This document shows, one piece after another, positions 9,828-18,629 of a DNA stretch of 64,000 nt. How positions within the stretch are numbered: position 1 is the stretch's first letter; each line of letters opens with the position of its first letter. The notes beneath the pieces are model-generated. The model was not told the origin of the DNA. It ran no database searches and worked only from the letters and a program-made list of their open reading frames with translations. Position numbers and translations under genes: made by a program. Source of the stretch: Chitinophaga sp. LS1 (lineage in GTDB: Bacteria; Bacteroidota; Bacteroidia; Chitinophagales; Chitinophagaceae); assembly GCF_034274695.1 (NCBI RefSeq), contig NZ_CP128362.1:310001-374000 (forward strand). Direction: 5' to 3'.

Positions 9828-10523
9828 TTAGATTTCAAATACCAGTCCTCTCGTCTTTAGTTCTTCGTATTTCAGTTTATCAAACCGGTATAGGTGTGCA
9901 CCTTTCTTGGAGGTGGTTTTGTCCTTTTCTTCCAGTTTTTCCAATATATTCATGGAGAGGATCTTCTTTCTGAAGTTGCGTTTGTCCAGCTCATGTTGAA
10001 AGATCTCTTCATACAAGCTGCGTAGCTGTGACAAAGTAAATTTCTCCGGCAGCAGTTCAAAACCGATGGGATGAAAGTGCGCATTGTCACGCAGTTTCTT
10101 CAGGGCATCGGCGATCATTTGCCTGTGGTCAAAGATCAGGTTAGGAATTTGATGCAGTTCCAGCCAGTGCGCACTATACGTCTGCGAAGGAACATGCTCC
10201 TGCTCTGTAATGCGGATCAACGCATAGTAAGCCATCGAGATCACTCTTGCACCTGAATCGCGCCCTACATCTCCATAACACCCTAATTGATCCATGTAAA
10301 TGTTTTCCAATCCCGTGGTTTGTTTCAGTACGCGGGCAGCAGCATCGTCTACACTTTCATCTTTCTGAAGAAAACCTCCCATCAGTGACCAGTCTCCCTG
10401 CATGGGATCTACTTTTCGCTGCATGATCAGTAATTTCAGCCTTCCATTTTCAAACCCAAAAATTATACAGTCTACTGCTACCAGGTGCTGAGGAACATTT
10501 GCATAAAATGATTGTGCACTCAT
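9828..10523 (-). CDS. NrtR/AraR-like transcriptional regulator with degenerate Nudix domain
   Basis: The 231-residue protein has an N-terminal Nudix fold (about residues 12-140) and a C-terminal winged-helix domain (FTLSQLRSLYEEIFQHELDK ... RKKILSMNIL), the architecture of NrtR and AraR regulators that bind a nucleotide or sugar ligand through a dead Nudix domain. In the Nudix box G50 and E56 are kept and R64 aligns, but the catalytic REuxEE positions read R-V-L-K-Q-T, losing all three metal-binding glutamates. This favours a ligand sensor over a hydrolase. The ligand and regulon are not evident: no NAD or arabinose genes are nearby. It heads the probable operon with the small winged-helix gene and the two sensor kinases. 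Confidence 0.8.
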   Translation of the reverse strand: MSAQSFYANVPQHLVAVDCIIFGFENGRLKLLIMQRKVDPMQGDWSLMGGFLQKDESVDDAAARVLKQTTGLENIYMDQLGCYGDVGRDSGARVISMAYYALIRITEQEHVPSQTYSAHWLELHQIPNLIFDHRQMIADALKKLRDNAHFHPIGFELLPEKFTLSQLRSLYEEIFQHELDKRNFRKKILSMNILEKLEEKDKTTSKKGAHLYRFDKLKYEELKTRGLVFEI

Positions 10524-10709
10524 TGAAAATTAATTGTCTGCGTGGTTGACGGCCCTCTTAGTTATTGCAGCTGGCAAGACCGTGAACCCTGTTGTTTTTC
10601 ATCTATTAGCTGCAAAGATGCTACATTTTCCTGCTACTTCCGGCACCAGAAATAACTTTTACTAAAACGACAGCCACGTGGATGCGCTGCCAATATTGGA
10701 CTGGTATAG

Positions 10710-11198
10710 CTATTTCTTCGCGTATTCGCTATAATCAGTACCCGGAATCTTCGTCACACCGACCTGTCGTAATAGTGTGACCAACTGGCCCCGGTGATAA
10801 GTAGCATGATTGAAAACGTGCATCAGTATTTCTATAACGGTTAATTTACCATATTGTTTCTGGCTGTTGTAATAAGCTACCGTATGGGGTAATTTTACGG
10901 GGTTGATCTGCTGCACCATTTCCAGCAATTGCCGGGATATAGTGAGCCACTCATCACAAGCCGCCTCAAATGTACCTTGAAACTTAGGTGCCGGCTTCTG
11001 CGTCTGCTCCACCAACTCTATTCGTTGCTTCCACACACTTTCCGCATCCCACACATGATACACCGTCTGGCGTATGCTGGGAAAACTACTCACAACCTCC
11101 TGATCCAGCTGCGCTTCCGTTAGCTTTTTCAGTACCGTCACTAAGCGCTGATTGGCCCAAAGGTGGTAACCAGCCAGATTGAGTACGACTTCCTTCAA
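10710..11198 (-). CDS. DinB family protein
   Basis: This 162-residue four-helix-bundle protein belongs to the DinB/YfiT group, which contains metal-dependent thiol transferases and many uncharacterised stress proteins. The three-histidine metal site is visible: His48 (TVYHVWDAE), then His131 and His135 (NHATYHRGQ). The YHLWANQRL opening and the C-terminal TDYSEYAK are common in Bacteroidota members. It is divergent from a GNAT gene across a 63-bp gap. The substrate cannot be predicted. Confidence 0.85.
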   Translation of the reverse strand: MKEVVLNLAGYHLWANQRLVTVLKKLTEAQLDQEVVSSFPSIRQTVYHVWDAESVWKQRIELVEQTQKPAPKFQGTFEAACDEWLTISRQLLEMVQQINPVKLPHTVAYYNSQKQYGKLTVIEILMHVFNHATYHRGQLVTLLRQVGVTKIPGTDYSEYAKK

Positions 11199-11261
11199 TA
11201 TTATTGAGTTTTTATTACCTTCAACAAAATACCGAAATTTTATACAACAGTAAAAATATAT

Positions 11262-11714
11262 ATGACACCCATTACCATCAGGAATGTACGAATAGAGGAT
11301 TGCCCACGCTTATTGGAACTGATCAGGGAACTGGCGGAATACGAGAAAGCACCACATGAAGTGACCGTAACACTAGAACAGTTCACTGATGCCGGATTTG
11401 GAAAAAGCCCTGTCTGGAAAGCTTTTGCAGCTGTAGATGGAGATCAGATCATTGGGTTTGCCCTCTATTACATCCGCTATTCTACCTGGAAAGGTTGTCG
11501 TATGTACCTGGAAGACCTGCTGGTGACAGAAAGCTATAGGGGCAAGGGGATTGGTAAAATGCTGTTTGACAAGCTGTTGGAAGAAGCAAGGACCCAAAAT
11601 TACAACGGCATGGTTTGGCAGGTACTGGAATGGAATGAACCGGCTATTAATTTTTATAAAAAATACGATGCCAGCTTCGATCCTGAGTGGTGGAATGCCA
11701 GCATCAGTTTTTAA
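11262..11714 (+). CDS. GNAT N-acetyltransferase, diamine-acetyltransferase-like
   Basis: The 150-residue product is a single GNAT domain close in layout to spermidine/spermine acetyltransferases. The N-terminus reads IRNVRIEDCPRLLELIRELA, the middle YLEDLLVTESYRGKGIGKML contains the acetyl-CoA loop R-G-K-G-I-G, and the C-terminal half has WNEPAINFYKKYDA. It transfers an acetyl group from acetyl-CoA to a small amine; the substrate is not certain. The next gene, also a GNAT protein, starts 12 bp downstream, so the two are likely co-transcribed. Confidence 0.85.
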   Translation: MTPITIRNVRIEDCPRLLELIRELAEYEKAPHEVTVTLEQFTDAGFGKSPVWKAFAAVDGDQIIGFALYYIRYSTWKGCRMYLEDLLVTESYRGKGIGKMLFDKLLEEARTQNYNGMVWQVLEWNEPAINFYKKYDASFDPEWWNASISF

Positions 11715-11726
11715 TCATCTTTGATT

Positions 11727-12572
11727 ATGCTTTATAGATTCCACCACCTGCGCGGTATTGCTACCAGGCAACTTTGCCAGGTGTTTAATGAAGCCTTTAG
11801 TGATTATGTCATTCCTATGCAACTGACGGTTTCGTTGTTGCAGCAGAAAATGACAGGAGAAAGTATACAGCTGGATTGCTCGGCAGGAGCTTTTCAGGGG
11901 GATGAGTTGTATGGGTTTATATTGCATGGGAGGGATGAAAGCTGTCCGGAAGTGTTGTACAATGGAGGGACAGGCGTAATTCCACAGGCACGTGGGCAAC
12001 ATTTGGTACAGGAATTATATGAGTATTTTATACCAAAATACCAGGAGCAGGGGGTGAAGAAGATCTTGCTGGAAGTGATAGGCAGTAATAAGAAAGCGAT
12101 TAAAGCTTATGAAAATGCGGGGTTTGAGCAGCAAAGGAATTTCTTGTGTTTTAAAGGGGAAATCCCTTTAAAAAAGAAAGAAAGAAAAGGGATTATTATT
12201 CAAAAAAGCGTTTTGCCTCCTGAGATCTTACTCGCTCCTTTTGCGGATCAGGTACCCAGCTGGTCGAATAGTATAGCGAGTTTGAGAAGGGAGAAACAAT
12301 ATACTACTACGTGGGTAGCAATTTTTGAAAATGAAATAGTAGGGTATATCAGTGTATATCTTGCCAGCAGGCGGATAAGACAGATAGGGGTGCGAAAGGA
12401 TTTGCGGCGAAAAGGGATCGGAACCTCCTTAATACAACAGGTGGCCGAGGCACTAGGGAATCCTTTTAGTCTTATTAATGTGGATGAAAAAAACGAAAGC
12501 CTTATAAAATTCTTAGCACATATCGGCATGTCTCAAATACTTACCCAACAAGAAATGAAACTCTCTTTATAA
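11727..12572 (+). CDS. Protein with two GNAT domains
   Basis: A protein of 281 residues from the ATG at 11727 (a TTG at 11721 would add two). Two GNAT modules lie in tandem. The first (about 1-140) has GGTGVIPQARGQHLVQELYE and the family-typical GSNKKAIKAYENAGFEQQRN. The second (about 160-281) has QIGVRKDLRRKGIGTSLIQQ with a full R-R-K-G-I-G acetyl-CoA loop. The first module's loop is weaker (QARGQHL). Proteins of this build often have one catalytic and one substrate-binding half. Substrate unknown. It ends at the large hairpin shared with fabD. Confidence 0.8.
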   Translation: MLYRFHHLRGIATRQLCQVFNEAFSDYVIPMQLTVSLLQQKMTGESIQLDCSAGAFQGDELYGFILHGRDESCPEVLYNGGTGVIPQARGQHLVQELYEYFIPKYQEQGVKKILLEVIGSNKKAIKAYENAGFEQQRNFLCFKGEIPLKKKERKGIIIQKSVLPPEILLAPFADQVPSWSNSIASLRREKQYTTTWVAIFENEIVGYISVYLASRRIRQIGVRKDLRRKGIGTSLIQQVAEALGNPFSLINVDEKNESLIKFLAHIGMSQILTQQEMKLSL

Positions 12573-12593
12573 AGCCGGCTGCAGGTCTCACCA

Positions 12594-12636
12594 AAATACA
12601 AAGAGCTTTTGCCTGCGGCAAAAGCTCTTTGTATTT
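12594..12636. terminator. Bidirectional terminator, 20-bp perfect stem
   Basis: AAATACAAAGAGCTTTTGCC (12594-12613) pairs without mismatch with 12617-12636 across a 3-base loop. It lies between the convergent ends of the double GNAT gene (stop 12572) and fabD (stop 12651). Its A-rich foot becomes a T-rich tail in either direction, so it probably ends both transcripts. Confidence 0.8.
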
Positions 12637-12650
12637 GTATAGAATTACGC

Positions 12651-13544
12651 TTAATTAATTCCGTTTACCACAGCCTCTTTATGAATCTTCTGGATCAACC
12701 CCTGCAGCACCTTCCCAGGCCCTGCCTCTGTAAAATTAGTCGCTCCATCCGCCACCATAGCCTGCACTGACTGTGTCCACTTCACCGCTCCTGTCAACTG
12801 ATCAATCAGATTCTGCTTGATCTCCTCCGGATTACTCACCGCCTTCGCTACCACATTCTGGTACACAGGACAATTAGGCGTATTAAATGTCGTCTTCTCT
12901 ATCGCAGCCTTCAGCTCTTCCTTAGCCGGCGCCATCAGCGGACTATGAAAAGCCCCACCCACAGGCAATACCAGCGCACGTTTTGCACCCGCTGCCTTCA
13001 TTCTTTCACAAGCCACTTCAATCCCCTTCAGTGAACCGGAAATTACCAGCTGACCGGGACAATTATAATTAGCCGCTACTACCACCTCACCGGTTTCATC
13101 ACTCACCGCTTTACAAATTTCTTCCACCTTCGCATCTTCCAGGCCCAATACCGCCGCCATCGTAGAAGGATTCTGTTCACACGCCTTCTGCATAGCAGTC
13201 GCCCTGATGTAAACCAGTTTCAGCGCATCTTCAAAAGTAAGTGCACCATTCGCTACCAGCGATGAAAACTCACCCAACGAGTGACCAGCCACCATATCAG
13301 GCTTCGCACCTTCGGCTCCACACAGAAATGCAATCACACTGTGCAGAAATACAGCCGGTTGTGTTACACGGGTTTGCTTCAGGTCCTCGTCAGTACCTGT
13401 AAACATTACATCAGATATACGAAAGCCGAGGATCTCGTTCGCCTTCTCAAATAATTCTTTTGCAGTTGGATTGGTGTCATACAGGTTTTTACCCATACCC
13501 GGGAACTGAGCGCCCTGACCGGGAAATACGTAAGCTTGTTTCAT
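12651..13544 (-). CDS. fabD: Malonyl-CoA:ACP transacylase (FabD)
   Basis: FabD moves the malonyl group from CoA to acyl carrier protein, supplying extender units for fatty acid synthesis. The 297-residue protein has the N-terminal FPGQGAQFPGMGK loop, the nucleophile elbow GHSLGEFSSL with Ser89, the second catalytic residue His in GGAFHSPLMAPA, and the C-terminal FTEAGPGKVLQGLIQK. The length is normal for a stand-alone FabD. It is a single-gene unit here, upstream of a shared terminator. Confidence 0.95.
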   Translation of the reverse strand: MKQAYVFPGQGAQFPGMGKNLYDTNPTAKELFEKANEILGFRISDVMFTGTDEDLKQTRVTQPAVFLHSVIAFLCGAEGAKPDMVAGHSLGEFSSLVANGALTFEDALKLVYIRATAMQKACEQNPSTMAAVLGLEDAKVEEICKAVSDETGEVVVAANYNCPGQLVISGSLKGIEVACERMKAAGAKRALVLPVGGAFHSPLMAPAKEELKAAIEKTTFNTPNCPVYQNVVAKAVSNPEEIKQNLIDQLTGAVKWTQSVQAMVADGATNFTEAGPGKVLQGLIQKIHKEAVVNGIN

Positions 13545-13660
13545 TTACATTGATTTACGGTTGCCAATCAGACATATGTATTATCATTAAATACATATCT
13601 CAGTGATTAGGATTGCAAATATTCATAGTCTTTGTGATATATCAAAATTTGCATCCAATA

Positions 13661-13687
13661 AAAAAACCCTCTCGCCGGGAGAGGGTT
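13661..13687 (-). terminator. Terminator after folE
   Basis: AACCCTCTC (13665-13673) pairs with GAGAGGGTT (13679-13687). Read on the minus strand the stem is followed by a run of T, 12 bp after the folE stop codon. Confidence 0.8.
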
Positions 13688-13698
13688 CCTATTAACTT

Positions 13699-14292
13699 TT
13701 AAATACTCTGACCAAGTAGCCGCATGAACTCGCTTCTTGTTCTGCCATCTTCAAACTGCCCGGAAAAGGCGGAAGTAGTGGTCACCGAGTTCTGCTTCTG
13801 CACTCCTCTCATCATCATACACAGGTGCTGTGCCTCTATTACCACAGCCACACCCAGGGGTTGCAACGTATCCTGAATAGCATCCAGGATCTGGTGCGTC
13901 ATGCGCTCCTGTACCTGTAGTCTTCTGGCATATACATCTACCACTCTGGCCAGTTTGCTCAGACCGGTAATATACCCGTTAGGGATATAAGCGATGTGCG
14001 CCTTACCAAAGAAAGGCAACATATGGTGCTCACACAGGGAATACAATTCGATATCTTTCACAATGACCATCTCACTATATGACTCTGTGAATTTGGCGCT
14101 GTTCAATATCTCTCTGGCATCCAGCTGATAACCTGTAGTCAGGTACTGCATTGCTTTCGCTACCCTTTCCGGTGTCTTTTGCAATCCTTCTCTTTCCACA
14201 TCCTCCCCCAACAGGGAAATACTATTTTTGTAATGCTCGATAAGATCGGAAGTTACCTTCTCATCGTAAGATTCAACCTTCTTGTAAGCCAT
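13699..14292 (-). CDS. folE: GTP cyclohydrolase I FolE
   Basis: FolE opens and rearranges GTP to 7,8-dihydroneopterin triphosphate, the first step of folate, tetrahydropterin and queuosine precursor synthesis. The 197-residue product shows the family zinc site: the Cys-His pair in [19 protein letters not shown] and the second Cys in [11 protein letters not shown]. The conserved [10 protein letters not shown] segment is near the C-terminus. It follows queD by 30 bp on the same strand, so the two are likely one transcript supplying 6-carboxy-tetrahydropterin. Confidence 0.95.
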   Translation of the reverse strand: MAYKKVESYDEKVTSDLIEHYKNSISLLGEDVEREGLQKTPERVAKAMQYLTTGYQLDAREILNSAKFTESYSEMVIVKDIELYSLCEHHMLPFFGKAHIAYIPNGYITGLSKLARVVDVYARRLQVQERMTHQILDAIQDTLQPLGVAVVIEAQHLCMMMRGVQKQNSVTTTSAFSGQFEDGRTRSEFMRLLGQSI

Positions 14293-14322
14293 TGCTTATT
14301 TAAACTTAAGATCAATTAATGA

Positions 14323-14733
14323 CTACCCTCCGTAATATTCCACATAGATACGGGGTGTTTCGTACAACTTGATGCAGTGGAGCTGCACGCTTTCCGGCAG
14401 GTGCGGAGCCAGCTGCTCCCAGATCCCAATAGCCAGGTTCTCCGCAGAGGTGAACTTACCAGCCATGAAATCTACATCCATATTGAGGTTGCGGTGGTCT
14501 ACTTTTTCCACCACATATTCTTCGATTAAATTACCCAGTGTTTTGGCATTAAAAACAAACCCTGTTTCAGGATCAGGATTGCCTTTTACCGTAACGTGCA
14601 ATTCATAATTATGACCATGCCAATTCTCGTTAGCACACTTTCCAAACACTTCTTTATTTTTTTCCTTACTCCAGGCGGGATTTGATAATTTATGTGCCGC
14701 ATTGAAGTTCTCCACACGCGTTAAATAGATCAT
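14323..14733 (-). CDS. queD: 6-carboxy-tetrahydropterin synthase / 6-pyruvoyl-tetrahydropterin synthase family protein
   Basis: The enzyme converts 7,8-dihydroneopterin triphosphate, the FolE product, to a tetrahydropterin; in most bacteria this is QueD of the preQ0/queuosine pathway. From the ATG at 14733 the product is 136 residues. It has the first zinc histidine in VENFNAAHKL, the HxH pair in NWHGHNYELHVTV and the C-terminal ETPRIYVEYYGG. An upstream ATG would add 17 residues not typical of the family, and it would lie inside the promoter box at 14755-14762, so it was rejected. The folE neighbour fits; no other queuosine genes are in the window, so a pterin role is possible. Confidence 0.85.
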   Translation of the reverse strand: MIYLTRVENFNAAHKLSNPAWSKEKNKEVFGKCANENWHGHNYELHVTVKGNPDPETGFVFNAKTLGNLIEEYVVEKVDHRNLNMDVDFMAGKFTSAENLAIGIWEQLAPHLPESVQLHCIKLYETPRIYVEYYGG

Positions 14734-14754
14734 GTGATTAGCTGCGATTTTCCG

Positions 14755-14784
14755 CAAAAGTACAACAATTGAAGGACAAGCCAA
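14755..14784 (-). promoter_or_regulatory. Probable sigma-ABfr promoter of queD-folE
   Basis: On the minus strand TACTTTTG (14755-14762) matches the Bacteroidota -7 consensus TAnnTTTG exactly. TTGG, a partial -33 box, lies 18 bp upstream (14781-14784). The queD ATG begins 21 bp downstream. Confidence 0.55.
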
Positions 14785-14840
14785 TCAGCGGGCAGATAAG
14801 GCCGGTAGGTCGCTATTCATTTTATTCCGATATTTGCATC

Positions 14841-15500
14841 ATGAAAATTTTGGTCACTGCTGCCACACCTTTCGAGATCAAGCCATTCTCCGACTACCTG
14901 TCAGGTCATCATCACCCTGATACCCAGATCACGACACTCGTTCACGGCATCGGCATGATGCATACTGCCTACCACCTGGGCCGTCACCTTGCCGGTACTC
15001 GTCCCGACCTCGTTATACAGGCAGGTATTGCCGGCTGCTTTGATCATAGCTGGGAAATGGGCAAAACCGTGATCATAGATAAAGAGCAATTCGGCGACCT
15101 CGGTGTGGAAGACGACCAGACCTTCAAAGACCTGTTCGAAACCAACCTGTGGCAACCTGATCAACCACCGTTTACTAACAAACAACTGGTGAATCTGTTC
15201 GAAGGCGTACCACATTTACCAGCACTCGAACAGGTAAGTGGTGTTACCATCAATACCGTAAGCGGTAGCGAACGTACCCGCCAAAAACTGGTAGACAAAT
15301 ATAACCCCGCCGTGGAAAGTATGGAAGGCGCTGCCTTTCATTACGCCTGCCTGCTGGAAAAAATTCCTTTCTTCCAGCTCCGCAGCATCTCCAACTACGT
15401 GGAAGTACGCGATAAGTCCAAATGGAAAATTCCTTTGGCCATCCAACAACTCAACGAAACATTGATCACATATATTGAACATCTGAGACAGATACACTAG
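14841..15500 (+). CDS. mqnB: Futalosine hydrolase MqnB
   Basis: MqnB cleaves futalosine to dehypoxanthinyl futalosine and hypoxanthine in the futalosine route to menaquinone. The 219-residue nucleoside-phosphorylase-like protein starts at MKILVTAATPFEI (ATG 14841). It has a glycine-rich stretch (QAGIAGCFDHSWEMG), the nucleoside-binding VESMEGAAFHYACLLEKIPF and the terminal QLRSISNYVEVRDKSKWKIP. A longer frame begins upstream, but its extra 24 residues cover the divergent promoter region. mqnD follows 36 bp downstream, confirming the pathway. Confidence 0.9.
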   Translation: MKILVTAATPFEIKPFSDYLSGHHHPDTQITTLVHGIGMMHTAYHLGRHLAGTRPDLVIQAGIAGCFDHSWEMGKTVIIDKEQFGDLGVEDDQTFKDLFETNLWQPDQPPFTNKQLVNLFEGVPHLPALEQVSGVTINTVSGSERTRQKLVDKYNPAVESMEGAAFHYACLLEKIPFFQLRSISNYVEVRDKSKWKIPLAIQQLNETLITYIEHLRQIH

Positions 15501-15536
15501 ATTAACAGCGCTTTCTGCCTCCTAAAGCAAAGCATT

Positions 15537-16322
15537 ATGGAATTAACACTCGGATTTTCCCCATGTCCCAACGATACTTTCATCTTTGACGCCATGGTGA
15601 ATAACAAGATCGACACGAAAGGCTTACAATTCAACACCCGCCTCGAAGATGTGGAAACATTGAACAAATGGGCGCTGGAAGGGAAACTGGATATCACCAA
15701 ACTAAGCTATGGTGTTCTTCCTAAAGTACTACATCAATACGAGCTGCTCAACAGTGGATCGGCCCTGGGTAGAGGTTGTGGCCCGCTCCTGATCGCGAAA
15801 AAACCGATCGATAAAGAAAAAATCAAGGATTGTAAAATTGCTATTCCAGGCATTAATACCACTGCTAACCTACTCTTCTCCACTGCATTTCCCGAAGCTC
15901 AAAACAAGGAAATACTGGTTTTCTCCGACATCGAAAACGCTGTATTAGATGGTCGTGTAGATGCAGGTGTGATCATTCACGAAAATAGATTCACTTATCA
16001 ACAAAGAGGTCTGGTCAAAATCATTGACCTGGGTGAATACTGGGAAAGCACCACCGGCAGCCCGATTCCATTAGGTGGTATCGTGATCCGCAAGTCACTG
16101 CCTGCTGCACTGAAACAACAGGTAGACCAACTGATTCATGATAGCCTGCAGGAATCATTCAAACACTACCCGACCCTTTCTCCTTTCGTGACATCTCACG
16201 CACAGGAAATGGAAGAAAGTGTAATGCGCCAACATATAGAACTCTATGTAAATGACTTCTCCCTCGACCTGGGCGAAGCCGGCAGAGCTGCCGTAGACCG
16301 ACTCATGGCAGCCGCTTTATAA
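15537..16322 (+). CDS. mqnD: 1,4-dihydroxy-6-naphthoate synthase MqnD
   Basis: MqnD converts cyclic dehypoxanthinyl futalosine to 1,4-dihydroxy-6-naphthoate, the naphthoquinone precursor of menaquinone. The 261-residue protein has a periplasmic-binding-protein-like fold with the family start LGFSPCPNDTFIFDAMVNNK. It also shows DITKLSYGVLPKVLHQY, AIPGINTTANLL and IIHENRFTYQQRGL, where the active-site histidine is expected. It is co-directional with mqnB, probably as one transcript, and ends in a clear terminator. Confidence 0.93.
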   Translation: MELTLGFSPCPNDTFIFDAMVNNKIDTKGLQFNTRLEDVETLNKWALEGKLDITKLSYGVLPKVLHQYELLNSGSALGRGCGPLLIAKKPIDKEKIKDCKIAIPGINTTANLLFSTAFPEAQNKEILVFSDIENAVLDGRVDAGVIIHENRFTYQQRGLVKIIDLGEYWESTTGSPIPLGGIVIRKSLPAALKQQVDQLIHDSLQESFKHYPTLSPFVTSHAQEMEESVMRQHIELYVNDFSLDLGEAGRAAVDRLMAAAL

Positions 16323-16331
16323 TATTGAAGA

Positions 16332-16366
16332 AGCAGTCGCGTTAACTTTTCGCGACTGCTTTTTTA
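16332..16366 (+). terminator. Terminator after mqnD
   Basis: AGCAGTCGCG (16332-16341) pairs with CGCGACTGCT (16351-16360), followed by TTTTTT. It overlaps the end of the convergent photolyase gene, whose stop is at 16342. Confidence 0.85.
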
Positions 16367-17649
16367 TATACTTCCAATACTCTTTTTCTCGCTTCTTCAT
16401 GAATGACCATAGGTGTAGGATATGTTAACTGATCCAACTCAGGCACCCACTTACGCACATATTTCAAATCAGGATCAAATCGCTCTGTTTGCAATGAAGG
16501 ATTAAACACCCTGAAATAAGGTGCCGCATCACATCCACATCCTGCCGCCCATTGCCAGTTGCCATTATTAGCTGCCAGATCATAATCCAGTAACTTCGCT
16601 GCAAAATAAGCCTCTCCCCATCTCCAATCTATCAGCAAATGCTTTGTTAAAAAACTCGCCGTGATCATACGCACTCTGTTGTGCATAAAACCAGTCGTAT
16701 TCAATTCACGCATACCTGCATCCACAATAGGATAGCCAGTTTCACCATCACACCATTTTTTAAACTCCGCTTCATTATTTCTCCACTTTATCTTATCATA
16801 TTCATTTCTGAATGACTGATGCACGACATGTGGATAATGCCACAATATCATGGAGAAGAAATCTCTCCATATCAACTCTCCTAAAAATGTTTGATTCAAA
16901 TGATTCGCACGCTCTGCCAGTTCTCTCACACTGACCGTACCAAAACGCAGGTGTAATCCCAAATGTGTAGTGCCATGTATACCCGGTATATCCCTGGTTT
17001 TATCATAATTTTCAATCAGGCTATCCTTTACTTTTACACCAGGAAAATCCCGCTCACCGGCCAGGAATCCCATGGTTCGCAAAGAAGGGATACGGGTGCT
17101 TTTTTGTTTGTAGAAGTTACCGAAGTACTTTTCCACAGGATACGCTTTCAGATAAAAATCATTCAGCTTCGCTCTCCATTTTTTACTGTAAGGCGTGTAA
17201 ATTGTATACGGTTCTCCGTTATCTTTCAGTACTTCATCCCTGTCAAAGATCACCTGATCTTTATACACTTTAAATCCAATTTCCTTCCCTTTCAAAAGCC
17301 TTCCGATGGCCTTATCCCGCTCACGCGCATAAGGTTCATAATCGATATTGGCATACACCGTCTGCACATCATAATGAGTGGTGTAATGCTTAAAGGCTTC
17401 TTCAGGAGTACCATAAAACACATCCAGACTGCTACCCAGTTTTGCTAATTGTTCCTGCATCTCTTCCAGGGTATCACGAATAAAAGTAACCCTGCGGTCA
17501 TATTTATCTACAAGATCATTCAGAATGACAGTGTCAAATACAAATACAGGTACGACAGGATGTTCTGATTTTAAAGCATGGTACAACGCAGCATGATCCA
17601 ATAATCGCAAATCACGGCGTAACCAGCACAAATTAACGGTGGGGAGCAT
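16342..17649 (-). CDS. phr: Deoxyribodipyrimidine photolyase (cryptochrome/photolyase family)
   Basis: This flavoenzyme repairs UV-induced pyrimidine dimers using blue light. From the ATG at 17649 it has 435 residues (an in-frame ATG at 17670 adds seven). The N-terminal antenna domain begins VNLCWLRRDLRLLDHAAL. The FAD domain carries GELIWRDFFSMILWHYPHV, GETGYPIVDAGMRELNTTGF with MHNRVRMI, DWRWGEAYFA, and NNGNWQWAAGCGCDAAPYFR followed by FNP. These are standard class I photolyase motifs. A DNA-repair rather than signalling role is favoured but not proven. It is monocistronic. Confidence 0.9.
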   Translation of the reverse strand: MLPTVNLCWLRRDLRLLDHAALYHALKSEHPVVPVFVFDTVILNDLVDKYDRRVTFIRDTLEEMQEQLAKLGSSLDVFYGTPEEAFKHYTTHYDVQTVYANIDYEPYARERDKAIGRLLKGKEIGFKVYKDQVIFDRDEVLKDNGEPYTIYTPYSKKWRAKLNDFYLKAYPVEKYFGNFYKQKSTRIPSLRTMGFLAGERDFPGVKVKDSLIENYDKTRDIPGIHGTTHLGLHLRFGTVSVRELAERANHLNQTFLGELIWRDFFSMILWHYPHVVHQSFRNEYDKIKWRNNEAEFKKWCDGETGYPIVDAGMRELNTTGFMHNRVRMITASFLTKHLLIDWRWGEAYFAAKLLDYDLAANNGNWQWAAGCGCDAAPYFRVFNPSLQTERFDPDLKYVRKWVPELDQLTYPTPMVIHEEARKRVLEVYKKAVAKS

Positions 17650-17789
17650 AATAGAGGTTAGTTTTTGCAATTCTCAATGAAACATTCCGTGTACAATATT
17701 AAGACGTAATACTCAAATAAAGTATTACAAAAAATACGCCACTGCTGCGCATCTTCAGCGAATTACCATATTAATAATTGGGGGATATT

Positions 17790-18629
17790 CTATAATACGC
17801 CTTCATGCAGCAATTCATGTAGTATCACTGCGGTTGCATTTCCATAATTATTTTCGCGGAACTGACCTACCCATCGTACACCTGTGATGGCATTGGTGAG
17901 GAATATCTCATCTGCATTCTCCAGGTCCGCTATTGACAGGGGCTTTTCTATCACTTTAAATGGGAGGTCCATATCTATTATGTGCTTACGCATCACACCA
18001 CATACACAACCTTCATTCAATGGGGGGGTGATCAGTTTTTTATCATCCACAATGAACAGGTTAGCAATAGTTGTATCAGCCACTCTGCCGTGTGCATTTA
18101 ACAGGATCGTTTCATTCAAACGATGTTGTTTTCCATACATCGCTGCCATGATATAAGGCAAACAGTTATTCGACTTGATAGTAGCATATTTATCACAACT
18201 CTTACGCGCTTCCGAAAACACATCTATCACCAGGCCTTTATCATTCAGTTCCATCACCTGCCGGTCCAGTTCCCAGCTTTGAATAATAAAATTAGGATGG
18301 TTATTCACAGGGTCATAAAGACCTCCATCCGATCTGAAAATAGTGAGCCTTACCCTGGCCAGGCGATTATGATTATTCCGGCTACAAAGCTCTGCTATGA
18401 GCCGGGTAAAATAAGTTCGGGTGAAATTGTGAGGGGCATCGAAATGTAGCAGGTGCAAACTGGCCATCAATCGTTCAAAATGCAGCTCAGAAAGCAGCAC
18501 TTCTCCTCTTACGGCACGCATGGTCTCAAAACATCCGTCTCCATACCGGAAAGACCGGTTGTCTGCCGTAAAAACGGGCTCAGACGCCGAAATAAACTTT
18601 CCATTATAACATGTATACACCTGTTGCAC
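17790..18629 (-). CDS. Aminotransferase class IV (branched-chain aminotransferase / aminodeoxychorismate lyase family)
   Basis: A 279-residue PLP-dependent fold-type IV enzyme. Visible features are the N-terminal RYGDGCFETMRAVRGEVL, the segment ATIKSNNCLPYIMAA containing the likely PLP lysine, LNAHGRVADTTIANLFIV, and the TPPLNEGCVCGVMRKHII phosphate-binding loop. Members are either IlvE-type transaminases or PabC-type lyases, and short Bacteroidota versions like this one are hard to assign. No pabB or ilv gene is nearby to decide. Confidence 0.8.
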   Translation of the reverse strand: MQQVYTCYNGKFISASEPVFTADNRSFRYGDGCFETMRAVRGEVLLSELHFERLMASLHLLHFDAPHNFTRTYFTRLIAELCSRNNHNRLARVRLTIFRSDGGLYDPVNNHPNFIIQSWELDRQVMELNDKGLVIDVFSEARKSCDKYATIKSNNCLPYIMAAMYGKQHRLNETILLNAHGRVADTTIANLFIVDDKKLITPPLNEGCVCGVMRKHIIDMDLPFKVIEKPLSIADLENADEIFLTNAITGVRWVGQFRENNYGNATAVILHELLHEGVL

